Shown piece after piece: positions 7,699-14,796 of a stretch of 21,335 nt of DNA (position 1 is its first letter; each line of letters begins with the position of its first letter). The stretch is from NCBI RefSeq assembly GCF_028618695.1, contig NZ_JAQIVI010000136.1, positions 1 to 21,335 of the forward strand, given 5' to 3'. Both the position numbers and the translations under genes were made by a program. Origin of the DNA: Natrinema soli. Its GTDB lineage: Archaea; Halobacteriota; Halobacteria; Halobacteriales; Natrialbaceae. The notes under the pieces are model-generated. The model was not told the DNA's origin. It was given only the letters and a program-made list of their open reading frames with translations, and searched no databases.

Positions 7699-9624
7699 TC
7701 AGTCGTCGCTCGAGACTGCCGCACCGGAGTCGCCGCTGACGCCGGTTCCCGGCCCGAGATCGATCTCGAGTTCGTCGAGCTTCTCGTCGGGAACGACGCC
7801 GTCGACCCAGCCGCGGTAGTCGTAGTACTCCGCTTTCATCTCGTCGAGTTCGCAGTACTCGCCCTCGCTGGCACCCTGGCCGCGGATGCCGTCCTCGAGG
7901 AAGCGCGCGGGGAGCGAGTCGTCACTGCCGTCGAAGCCGTTGAGGTTGTTGTAGTACCGTTCGAGGTTGTAGACGCGTTCGCCGGCCTCGAGCAGTTCGT
8001 CTTCGGTGACGTCGCGGCCGGTCATCCCGTTGTACTGCAGGACGTACTCCTCGATTCCTTCCGCGAAGGCGTTGAACTTGCAGATGTCGAAGGAGTCGCT
8101 GATGGCGTGGAGGTCCTGGAACTGGGCGGTGAGTTCGCCCTTCCCCTCGTACTCGTAGGGGTCGACCTTCTCGGGGATGCCGAGGATCTCCGCGGCTGGC
8201 GTGTAGCCCCGCAGGTGGCAGGCCCCGCGGTTCGAGGTGGCGTAGCCGATTCCCATCCCCTTCAGACAACGTGGATCGTAGGCGGCGATGGTCTGACCCT
8301 TGACCGCCAGCGAGTTCTCGTGGGCCTCCTTCCGGTCGGCGACCCGGCGCGGTCCTTCGGCCAGCAGATCCGCGAGGTCGTCCTCGCGGTGGGCGATCCG
8401 CTCGATCATGTCGATCATCGTCTCGTAGTCGCCCCACTCGAGTTCGCCCACGCCCTCGAGTTTGCCCTCCTCGGTCATCTCCATGGCCATCGCCATCATG
8501 TTGCCCGCGTCGATGGTGTCGACGCCCATGTCGTTACAGCGGTCGATCATCAGTGCGATGGCGTCGCGGTCGGTGTGGCCGGAGTTCGGCCCGAGCGCGT
8601 ACGCCGATTCGTACTCGTAGGACTCGGTGCGGACGTTCATCTCCTCGCCCTTGTGCATCGCCTGGACCTCGACTTCCTTCTTACAGGCGACCGGACAGGA
8701 GTGACAGGTCGGCTCGTCGACGAGGATATTCTCCCGGACGTTCTCACCGGAGACGCGCTCGGCGTCGATGTCGACGCCCTCCGCGTCGCGCATGCTCTCC
8801 GTCGACGTGTAGCGGCCGTTCTTCGTCGGGAGACCGTCCATCTCCTCGCCGATGTTCATCAGGACGTTCGTCCCGTACATCGAGAGGCCGCCCTCGTTGG
8901 GTGCGGTGACCTCCGACTCGGTGATGGCCTGCATGGCCTGCTGGTGGCCCTCCTTGAACGTCTCCGAATCCGCGGGCTGGGGCATCTTCGTGGTGGACTT
9001 GACGACGACGGCCTTGAGGTTCTTCGACCCCATCACGCAGCCCGTGCCGCCCCGGCCCGAGGCCCGGTCGTCCTCGTTCATGATGGAGGCGTACTTGACG
9101 CCGTTCTCGCCGCCGGGACCGATCCCCATGATGCTCAGGTTCTTGCCGTAGGAGCCCTCGACCTCCTCCCCGATCGCGTCGCGCGTGTCGTGGAACCCCT
9201 CCCCCCAGAGGTGGGAGGCGTCCCGGAGTTCGACCTCACCGTCCTCGACGACGGCATATACGGGCTCGTCGGCCTCACCCTCGAACAGCAAGCCGTCGAA
9301 ACCGGCCCACTTGAGCCGAGCGCCAGACCAGCCGCCGTGGTGGCTGTCGGTGACGGTGCCGGTCAGCGGCGACTTCGTACAGACGGCGATCCGGCCGCTC
9401 ATTGTGACCTGCGTGCCCGACAGCGGCCCGTTCATGAACGCGAGCAGGTTCTCGGGACCCATCGGATCGACATCCGGCCCCTGGTCGAAGACGTACTTCA
9501 CCCCGAGTCCTCGCGCACCGATATACTTCTCGGCGTCCTCGTCGTCGATCGACTCGTACGCGACGTCCCCGTCCGAGAGATCGATGCGGGCGACCCTATC
9601 TTGAAATCCACCGAGTTCAGTCAT
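7699..9624 (-). CDS. aor: Aldehyde ferredoxin oxidoreductase (tungstopterin enzyme)
   Basis: This enzyme oxidises aldehydes to carboxylic acids, passing electrons to ferredoxin through a [4Fe-4S] cluster next to a bis-pterin tungsten centre. The 641-residue length matches the family. The cluster cysteines are visible: C307, C310 and C314 in CHSCPVAC, and C515 in DICKFN. Family signatures include GARGLGVKY (36-44), SGRIAVCTKSPLTG (76-89), GRGGTGCVMGSKNLKA (190-205) and ATSNRGACHLRGY (462-474), the last near the pterin site. The ATG at 9624 has a GGTGA Shine-Dalgarno-like match about 9 bases upstream. It converges on the preceding operon. Two 15-bp direct repeats lie 170-210 bases upstream and could regulate it. 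Haloarchaeal family members differ in substrate, which is not deducible here. Confidence 0.95.
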   Translation of the reverse strand: MTELGGFQDRVARIDLSDGDVAYESIDDEDAEKYIGARGLGVKYVFDQGPDVDPMGPENLLAFMNGPLSGTQVTMSGRIAVCTKSPLTGTVTDSHHGGWSGARLKWAGFDGLLFEGEADEPVYAVVEDGEVELRDASHLWGEGFHDTRDAIGEEVEGSYGKNLSIMGIGPGGENGVKYASIMNEDDRASGRGGTGCVMGSKNLKAVVVKSTTKMPQPADSETFKEGHQQAMQAITESEVTAPNEGGLSMYGTNVLMNIGEEMDGLPTKNGRYTSTESMRDAEGVDIDAERVSGENVRENILVDEPTCHSCPVACKKEVEVQAMHKGEEMNVRTESYEYESAYALGPNSGHTDRDAIALMIDRCNDMGVDTIDAGNMMAMAMEMTEEGKLEGVGELEWGDYETMIDMIERIAHREDDLADLLAEGPRRVADRKEAHENSLAVKGQTIAAYDPRCLKGMGIGYATSNRGACHLRGYTPAAEILGIPEKVDPYEYEGKGELTAQFQDLHAISDSFDICKFNAFAEGIEEYVLQYNGMTGRDVTEDELLEAGERVYNLERYYNNLNGFDGSDDSLPARFLEDGIRGQGASEGEYCELDEMKAEYYDYRGWVDGVVPDEKLDELEIDLGPGTGVSGDSGAAVSSDD

Positions 9625-9792
9625 GGTAAATGCTCACCCTTATCTACGACGCCCATAGTGTTAGGTATTCTCATCCTCTCGTAACCGGTTTCGGTTTCGC
9701 CGCCGCGAGAGAGCTAGCTCGGATAATCGCAGGAGGGGTGTGAGATTAATACGTCCATGTTATCTGCGCAATCTTCCAAATATTGTGGATCC

Positions 9793-9834
9793 GTAACCGC
9801 CGACATTCACGTCTGACCAGTAACCGCCGACATT
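9793..9834. repeat. Two 15-bp direct repeats upstream of the oxidoreductase gene
   Basis: GTAACCGCCGACATT occurs at 9793-9807 and again at 9820-9834, a 27-bp period (about 2.5 helical turns) with unrelated spacer sequence. The repeats lie between the DUF1328 gene and the start of the aldehyde ferredoxin oxidoreductase gene. A paired regulator-binding site is the simplest reading; a relic of a tandem duplication is the alternative. Confidence 0.7.
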
Positions 9835-9913
9835 GTGGTGTCTCGCGTACGGCCGAGTGAGCCGCGACTCACCGCAATCGCGTGGCCGTCCGAACGCCGG
9901 TCGGCGTCGACGA

Positions 9914-10099
9914 TCACAACAGGAGTGCGACCACCGCGAGGATGATGAAGATCAACACGAAGATCCGCGCGATCTCCATCGAGACCCCGGCGACGCCGCG
10001 GGCACCGACTGCGGCGGCGACGATCGCGAGGACGAAGAAGATGATCGCCCAGTACAGGAATCCACCACCGGTCTGGAGCGGCGTTGCGAACGCGAGCAT
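9914..10099 (-). CDS. DUF1328 family small membrane protein
   Basis: The 61-residue protein matches the DUF1328 (YtjA-like) pattern: FLYWAIIFFVLAIVAAAVGA, then GVAG, then IARIFVLIFIILAVVALLL. It is a two-pass membrane hairpin that is widespread in bacteria and haloarchaea but has no proven function. I prefer ATG 10099 over GTG 10114 because the TATA-like ATATTTAT (10125-10132) is about 29 bases before the ATG but too close to the GTG; a leaderless message then starts at the ATG. It is transcribed alone, towards the oxidoreductase gene. Confidence 0.85.
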   Translation of the reverse strand: MLAFATPLQTGGGFLYWAIIFFVLAIVAAAVGARGVAGVSMEIARIFVLIFIILAVVALLL

Positions 10100-10124
10100 A
10101 GCATTGGCTCCCACGACCGACTAC

Positions 10125-10132
10125 ATAAATAT
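10125..10132 (-). promoter_or_regulatory. TATA box deciding the DUF1328 start
   Basis: ATATTTAT on the minus strand is centred about 29 bases before ATG 10099 and about 14 bases before GTG 10114, so it supports the internal ATG as the first codon of a leaderless mRNA. Confidence 0.6.
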
Positions 10133-10208
10133 CGACGACCGTCCACGGCCGTTCTCGGGGCTAAGCCGTAGCTACAGGTCTCGAGCCGCGACTGTCACGG
10201 AATCGGCA

Positions 10209-10542
10209 CTATACATCGCCGAAGAACGCTCGGCACAGTTTCGCCTCGGCCGTCCGCAGGTGCTCGTGGAAGGTCGGCCGCGAGACGCCCATCGTCTGGG
10301 CGAGTTCCTCACCCGCCGTTGACCGGGCACTCGAAGTAGCCATCGAGGTAGGCCCGCTGTAACGCGCCGAACTGGCGGCCGGTCAGCGCCGCCTCGAGTC
10401 CGGCGGCGAACTCCTCGCGGGTCTCGCCGTCGCGGTCGCGCTGCTGGAACGAGACGACATCGGTTCCCGAACAGCGGTCCTCGACGGCCTCGACGACTGC
10501 CAGTCGAGCGGAAATCGAGTGCCGTTCGACCGAGCCAGTCAT
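10209..10542 (-). pseudogene. Frameshifted, N-truncated HTH_10 (Bat-type) regulator
   Basis: Bat/HTH_10 proteins are haloarchaeal transcription factors whose DNA-binding domain lies at the C-terminus. One frame from ATG 10542 gives TREEFAAGLEAALTGRQFGA then LQRAYLDGYFEC, then stops at 10309. The neighbouring frame resumes at about 10325 with STAGEELAQTMGVSRPTFHE then HLRTAEAKLCRAFF, ending at TAG 10209. Together these give the full HTH_10 domain, with the usual YFEWPR.ST junction broken by one extra base or two missing bases. The large sensory N-terminal part of the family is absent, and a TGA directly precedes the ATG in frame. Both defects point to a dead gene; a sequencing error would explain only the frameshift. 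Confidence 0.75.
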
Positions 10543-10641
10543 TCAAATCCGAGATCACTACCTCCTGTGCGGTACGCACCGGGACAGTCGTCCCCCTTTC
10601 GAACGGGGGATCGATGGTCAATCGATCGTTCTCTGTAGTGA

Positions 10642-10998
10642 CTACAAGTCGGGGAACTCCCGCTGATAGGTCGCTCCCTCGAGTCGGTCCTCTCGGAGCG
10701 GCCAGAAGGCCAGAAGCGTCGCAGTCTCTCCGTCGATCGGTCGTGAAGTGTGTGGAATCTCGGGCGGTATCGTCAACGTATCGTAGGGCTCGAGTTCGAT
10801 TCCCTCGCCGTCGACGAGGAAGTCGAGACGTCCGTCGACGAGCATATTCGTCTGTTCGTATGGGTGGGTGTGGGGCTCAGTGTCGGGTTTCTCGGGCTCA
10901 ATCTGCGTAAACCCGATCATCTGATCGATGCCGCGGAAAATTACCTGGCGCAGTCCCGGTTCCTCACGATACGGATCGATGTCTCGCACGTTGTACAC
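10642..10998 (-). CDS. Cupin-domain protein
   Basis: This 118-residue single-domain cupin has the two conserved motifs: PHTHPYEQTNMLVDGRLDF (42-60), giving metal ligands H43, H45 and E48, and DTLTIPPEIPHTSRP (73-87), giving H83. Such proteins form small beta-barrels that bind a metal ion and act as isomerases, dioxygenases or sugar/ligand-binding sensors; the substrate is unknown. The start is GTG 10998, since no in-frame ATG lies upstream and the family's N-terminus (VRDIDPYREE) begins right after. A perfect inverted repeat lies 33-53 bases upstream and may control it. It is transcribed away from the IS relic. Confidence 0.88.
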   Translation of the reverse strand: MYNVRDIDPYREEPGLRQVIFRGIDQMIGFTQIEPEKPDTEPHTHPYEQTNMLVDGRLDFLVDGEGIELEPYDTLTIPPEIPHTSRPIDGETATLLAFWPLREDRLEGATYQREFPDL

Positions 10999-11030
10999 TG
11001 ACGGAATCTCGGATCGATCGTACTCTCGAG

Positions 11031-11051
11031 GAATGTGAATAGATCACATTC
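11031..11051. promoter_or_regulatory. Inverted repeat upstream of the cupin gene
   Basis: GAATGTGA (11031-11038) and TCACATTC (11044-11051) form a perfect 8-bp inverted repeat with a 5-base spacer, 33-53 bases before the cupin GTG start. The symmetry and promoter-proximal position suit a dimeric repressor or activator site; which protein binds is unknown. Confidence 0.55.
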
Positions 11052-11113
11052 GAGTCGAAATAAGGATACGTATTTCGCTTTCCGCAGAAGCGCTGGTTCG
11101 TGAGACAGACAAA

Positions 11114-11458
11114 GTGAGGCGGGGTGATTTTGTGGTTCGATATGTCATCGATCGACCGCTCCAGCTGTTGTCGCAACTGGATCGGTTCGAGTTTCGTAGA
11201 GTGAGAGCGGACACCGAGTCGGCTGATGGAGGTCGGTATTCGGTCCCATCTCGCTGAATTATCGCGTTCGGATACCGTTCGAGAACTCGAGCCGTTCGGT
11301 GTCGAACGCAGTCGAAAAACGGTCCACGAGGGGGTCTCGAGTGTGATCTCCAGCCGGCAGTTAACGCGATTCCGAATCACGTCGTGCTCGACGAACCGGA
11401 GATTCGGATCGACAAACGCCGCTCTCGGCTGTACGTCTCTGCACACGATTCAACGAAG
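11114..11458 (+). mobile_element. Decayed IS6-type element, 5' end only
   Basis: From ATG 11142 the translation matches, residue by residue, the N-terminal third of the intact IS6-type transposase at 20208-20843: DRSSCCRNWIGSSFVE, a TGA at 11202-11204, ERTPSRLMEVGIRSHLAEL, GVERSRKTVH, then a -1 frameshift near 11340, then CDLQPA and PNHVVLDE in the next frame. The TGA replaces CGA (Arg) of the intact copy, a single transition. The bases upstream of the ATG (GTGAGGCGG then GATTTTGTGG) also match the intact copy, so the left end is preserved from about 11114. Homology stops near 11458. The catalytic DDE core beyond the first aspartate is lost, so this is a dead remnant. Confidence 0.85.
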
Positions 11459-11497
11459 GGCTAGAATGTTATATGCAACCATGATGTAAGATAGCAC

Positions 11498-11692
11498 ATG
11501 TCAGTGTACCGTTCGCCGTTCGAGCAACTCCGGGAGAAGTTCGACGAATCAGAGCTCCGCTGTCCGGCGTGTGGATATATCGACACCGACGGTGGATGGC
11601 GCGTGACCACCTCAGGCGGGCGGGTCCGGTATCAGTTCGTCTGTCCGGCTTGCGACGCAGTCGAGACGCGGGAACTACGACTCGAGCAGTGA
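11498..11692 (+). CDS. Small zinc-finger protein, HVO_0649-like
   Basis: This 64-residue microprotein has two CxxC knuckles, C22/C25 (CPAC) and C49/C52 (CPAC), separated by a strand-rich 23-residue linker (GGWRVTTSGG, RVRYQFV). This is a zinc ribbon that should bind one Zn2+. The N-terminal SVYRSPFEQLREKF helix and the ending ETRELRL match my recollection of the haloarchaeal HVO_0649-type zinc-finger microproteins. Its function is unknown; it may bind nucleic acid or another protein. TTATATG at 11469-11475 lies about 27 bases before the ATG, so a leaderless message is likely. The promoter abuts the edge of the IS relic. Confidence 0.85.
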   Translation: MSVYRSPFEQLREKFDESELRCPACGYIDTDGGWRVTTSGGRVRYQFVCPACDAVETRELRLEQ

Positions 11693-11975
11693 CAGCCGCA
11701 ATCGCGCGACGACCCGCACGCGCGTGGCAGACGTGGCAGCGCGAGCGGCCGTCGACGACTCGAGGGCGCGGTGACGTTTCGGACCAACAATCGACGGTTT
11801 CGACGCGGAATGGCAGGTAATGGTCCGCTTGGAAGCCGGCAGAGTACCGGAGTCGCAGGGGACCGGACAGAAAACCGGGGCGGGACGTGCAGCCGGTCAC
11901 AATGGCTGTTTTCTTCGATCTAATCTCGTAACAGTCTGCCCGTTTTAGCCCGGAAACGGCCGAAACTCGGTTCGT

Positions 11976-13100
11976 ATGGTTTCACGACCGCGAACGGTCG
12001 GTGTCGCGTTCGTCGCGCTGTTGGTTACGCTCTCGGGGGGTCCTGCCCTCGTCGGTGGAACGCCGACAGCCGCGACCGACGACGCCGACGACATGGGTGA
12101 AACGGGCGTTACACTCCAGAACGTACAGGTCGGCACACTGGAACTCGAGAACGTGACGGTCCAGAACGCCACGATCGAGGAACTGACCGTCCAGCAGCTA
12201 GACGTGCAGGGCGGCGAAGACGAACTCCGGCAGCAACTGAACGAGACCGACGGGAACCAGTCTGTCGAGAATCAATCCACGGAGAACCGCTCTGCGGGGA
12301 ACCAATCCGCAGGGAATCAGTCATCCGAGGTGATGATCTCGAACGTCGCCTTCGAATCGCTGTCGCTCGAGAACGTCACCCTCGACGAACTCGGTGGGAA
12401 CGAGAGCATGGCCGCCAACGAGAGCGGGAACGAAACCGGCGCTGCCAACGAGACCGGAAACGAGTCCGCAACGGGCAATGAGACTGGAAACGAATCGTCG
12501 ACGGGCCTCCAGCAGGTGCTCGACGAGGATGCTAGCAACGTGATGATACAGAACATGACGATCGAGTCCATGAACGCCGAGCAACTGACGATCGATGACC
12601 TGACCGTCGGCGAAGGCGGCGATGACGGTGGAATCCTCTCTGGCATCTCCGACGCCGTCGGGGACCTGTTCGGCGGTGACGGCGGCGGCGAGAACCAGAC
12701 GAACGATACCGCAACCGGGAACGAGAGCACCCAGGAGATCGAATCGCTGACTATCGAGCAGTTCGATGTCGGTGACATTACGTTCGAATCGATGACCGTC
12801 GGCACTCTCGAGAGTCAGCAGGCAGACAACGCGACGAGTGAAAACGCGACTTCGAACGAAACGACTGCGAACGAAACGACCGCGGGCGACAACGAGACGG
12901 CCACCGGCGAGACCGTCTCGTCGGTTTCCGCGGGAGCGATGACGGTCGAGAACAGCTCCGTCGGCACCCTCACCCTCGGCGAAACGCAGGGTCTCGAGGA
13001 ATCGCTCCAACAGCCGACCGCCAACGAGACGAACGCAACCGGTAACGCGACGAACGAGACTGGCAACGAAACCGCTAACGCGACGAACGAAACGGGGTGA
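11976..13100 (+). CDS. Secreted sequon-rich modular protein
   Basis: This 374-residue exported protein has no family I recognise. Residues 1-33 form a Sec-type signal (RPRTVGVAFVALLVTLSGG). The mature chain alternates five strand-like blocks with an [LM]T[IV]xx[LF]xV rhythm (about 45-78, 119-139, 188-212, 254-279 and 317-336) with five linkers made almost wholly of N-E-T, N-E-S and N-Q-S (about 88-116, 141-176, 239-251, 284-309 and 348-374). I count 33 N-x-S/T glycosylation sequons. The blocks look like pentapeptide-type or beta-helical rungs, so the protein may form a glycosylated surface or matrix fibre. There is no C-terminal anchor. A TTTTAG box about 30 bases before ATG 11976 is the likely promoter. 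The very acidic composition is typical of halophile surface proteins. Confidence 0.85.
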   Translation: MVSRPRTVGVAFVALLVTLSGGPALVGGTPTAATDDADDMGETGVTLQNVQVGTLELENVTVQNATIEELTVQQLDVQGGEDELRQQLNETDGNQSVENQSTENRSAGNQSAGNQSSEVMISNVAFESLSLENVTLDELGGNESMAANESGNETGAANETGNESATGNETGNESSTGLQQVLDEDASNVMIQNMTIESMNAEQLTIDDLTVGEGGDDGGILSGISDAVGDLFGGDGGGENQTNDTATGNESTQEIESLTIEQFDVGDITFESMTVGTLESQQADNATSENATSNETTANETTAGDNETATGETVSSVSAGAMTVENSSVGTLTLGETQGLEESLQQPTANETNATGNATNETGNETANATNETG

Positions 13101-13193
13101 CGATCGAGGGCGATACACTGAACGAAACGCAGTGAGGAACCGAACGGCGTCACTGGCTCGCGTCAGTCGAGCACCCAGTGCCGTCGCCGTCCG

Positions 13194-13763
13194 CTATTTT
13201 CGGGCCGGGCTGCGTTCCGGATCGACCAGTCGATAGTACGAGACGGCGAGCACCGTCCGTCCGTCGCGAATCTCGCCGGCGGCCACGGCGTCGGTCAGTT
13301 TCTCGAGCGAAAGCTCCATCGGACGGATGCTCTCGTTGTGATCGAGTCGCTGCTCGGCGGTCGGGCGGCAACCGTCGGCGACGAAGAAGTGCAGAACGGA
13401 GTCCGCGATCCCGTTGGCCGGCTCGACGGTCACCAGCGGCTCGAGTTCCGTGGCCTCGTACCCGGTCTCTTCGGCGAGTTCTCTCCGGGCCGCGGTCTCG
13501 AGACCGGCATCATTGGGTTCGACCCCGCCGACGGGAAGTCCGCGACTGATTCGCGAGACGGCTTGCCGCCACTCCTCGATGCAGACGACGTCTCCGTCGG
13601 GCGTGAACGGCAGGACGCAGACGCTCGGGGCGTCCGAGAGGTAGTCGAACTCGGATTCCGTGCCATCGGGGAGTCGAACGGACTCGTTAACGACATCGAA
13701 ACCCGGACAGGAGTAGGCTACTCGGCGCTCGCGAGTGTCCCAGGCCAGTGGATCGGTTGGCAT
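13194..13763 (-). CDS. Nudix hydrolase, ADP-ribose pyrophosphatase-like
   Basis: Nudix enzymes cleave nucleoside diphosphates linked to another moiety, with Mg2+. The 189-residue product carries the core of the box, RRELAEETGYE, preceded by GGVEPNDAGLETAA; length and the upstream CVLPFTPDGDVVCIEEWRQA strand-turn-strand suit the ADP-ribose/NDP-sugar group, but the substrate is uncertain. The spacing before REL is one residue longer than the classical GX5EX7REUXEE and the usual early glutamate is replaced by an ND pair. I chose ATG 13763 over 13790 because a TATA-like GTTTTTGAC lies about 25 bases upstream and the extra residues look unrelated. It is divergent from the PadR-type gene. Confidence 0.88.
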   Translation of the reverse strand: MPTDPLAWDTRERRVAYSCPGFDVVNESVRLPDGTESEFDYLSDAPSVCVLPFTPDGDVVCIEEWRQAVSRISRGLPVGGVEPNDAGLETAARRELAEETGYEATELEPLVTVEPANGIADSVLHFFVADGCRPTAEQRLDHNESIRPMELSLEKLTDAVAAGEIRDGRTVLAVSYYRLVDPERSPARK

Positions 13764-13958
13764 AGCGGCCGATACGGCGGTGAACGTCAAAAACGCGGCG
13801 TCACGGCTGCGGCGTCACGCGCGGTCGACGGTGGACTATCGGCGCAGGACGTGCTCGGTCGATCGGGTCCTACGGGTCGCATTCCGGCTCGAGCGACGTC
13901 GTATCCGCTCTATAACAAAGCCACAGAGCGGTGAACGTCGTCACTCAGAGGGTGATCC

Positions 13959-14234
13959 ATGGACCAGCTAACTGGCTTCCAGCGCGACCTGTTGTACGTG
14001 ATCGCAGGGAAAGACCGGCCGTCCGGGCAGGAGATTCTCGACGACATCAATAGCTACATCGACCAGCCCGTCACACACGGTCGACTGTATCCGAACCTCG
14101 ACACGCTCGTCGAGAAGGAACTCGTCGAGAAAGGCGAACTCGACCGCCGGACGAACTACTACGCGCTGACGCCGAAAGGCCGACGCGCGCTCCAGCGTCG
14201 CCAGGAGTGGGTCGACCAGTACGTCGACGTCTAA
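13959..14234 (+). CDS. PadR-family transcriptional regulator
   Basis: The 91-residue protein is a stand-alone PadR winged helix. The recognition region HGRLYPNLDTLVEKELVEKG (about 48-67) is the family hallmark, followed by the wing RTNYYALTPKGRRAL (72-86). The first helix FQRDLLYVIAG and the loop KDRPSGQEILDDI are also typical. It lacks the large C-terminal dimerisation domain, as many haloarchaeal members do, and should bind operators as a dimer and respond to small effectors. The start has a Shine-Dalgarno-like GGGTGATCC just before the ATG, and a CTATAAC box about 45 bases upstream, so this message appears leadered, unlike most here. The divergent Nudix gene is a possible target. Confidence 0.9.
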   Translation: MDQLTGFQRDLLYVIAGKDRPSGQEILDDINSYIDQPVTHGRLYPNLDTLVEKELVEKGELDRRTNYYALTPKGRRALQRRQEWVDQYVDV

Positions 14235-14336
14235 CTCCGGGCGGCCTCCTCTCGAGAGGGATACACCGATAGCGCCTCGCTTCGCGGTGGGATCGGGTTG
14301 TGTTGGAAACCGGTTCGTGAACGCCCGCGACCGCCG

Positions 14337-14585
14337 TCACCGGGCGTCGTCGAGATCGACGACCGCCTCGAGATCCGCGGTCAGCCAGGCGTTCAGTTTC
14401 TCCGTCGTGGTGCCGTCGCGCGGGACGAGCGTACAGCGATCGTCGTCGGACTCGTATCGGACGATGACGGCATCGAACAGTACCGCGTCGGCCTCGTCCG
14501 TGGGGGAAGAGTACTTGTGGGCAGTTCCGTCGTCGATCCCGTCAGCAGAGCCATCCATGGTAGTCCAGGCGAGCGTCGTCGCCAC
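14337..14585 (-). CDS. Small haloarchaeal protein, DUF7511-like
   Basis: This 82-residue acidic protein carries the pattern FDAVIVRYESDDDRCTLVP followed by LNAWLTADLEAVVDLDD, which I associate with a haloarchaea-only domain filed as DUF7511; the assignment is from memory. No catalytic residue pattern or membrane segment is visible, and the function is unknown. GTG 14585 is supported by TTTTGTAT about 24 bases upstream; ATG 14558 is an alternative that would drop nine weakly conserved residues. It appears monocistronic. Confidence 0.7.
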   Translation of the reverse strand: MATTLAWTTMDGSADGIDDGTAHKYSSPTDEADAVLFDAVIVRYESDDDRCTLVPRDGTTTEKLNAWLTADLEAVVDLDDAR

Positions 14586-14796
14586 CGTCCCGTAGGCGCA
14601 GCCGATACAAAACGCCTGCTAGGTGTCATATAGAGCGGTTGGGTCGACTGTATACCGCTCCCGAATCGCTTCGAGAGTCGTCTCGCGGTGGCGTCCGACT
14701 GGTGGTTACGACGACCGGTGGCGGAGCCGTCGAACGAGGGTCGACTCGAGTCGTTGGATATCCACAGACGAAGCGGGCCGTCCGGTCGATGAACGG

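Noticed and set aside
7644..7739. 31-residue plus-strand frame at the end of the oxidoreductase gene
   Set aside because: It overlaps the 3' end of the oxidoreductase gene, its last third is arginine-rich shadow sequence and no promoter or ribosome site supports it.
8107..9684. 525-residue plus-strand open frame opposite the oxidoreductase gene
   Set aside because: It is the antisense shadow of a gene with certain cysteine motifs; its translation is a leucine/valine/aspartate/histidine-rich mirror of the sense codons and has no family signal.
12317..13118. Long minus-strand frames opposite the sequon-rich gene
   Set aside because: They mirror the NET/NES codon repeats (serine/valine/phenylalanine-rich) and have no start or promoter support.
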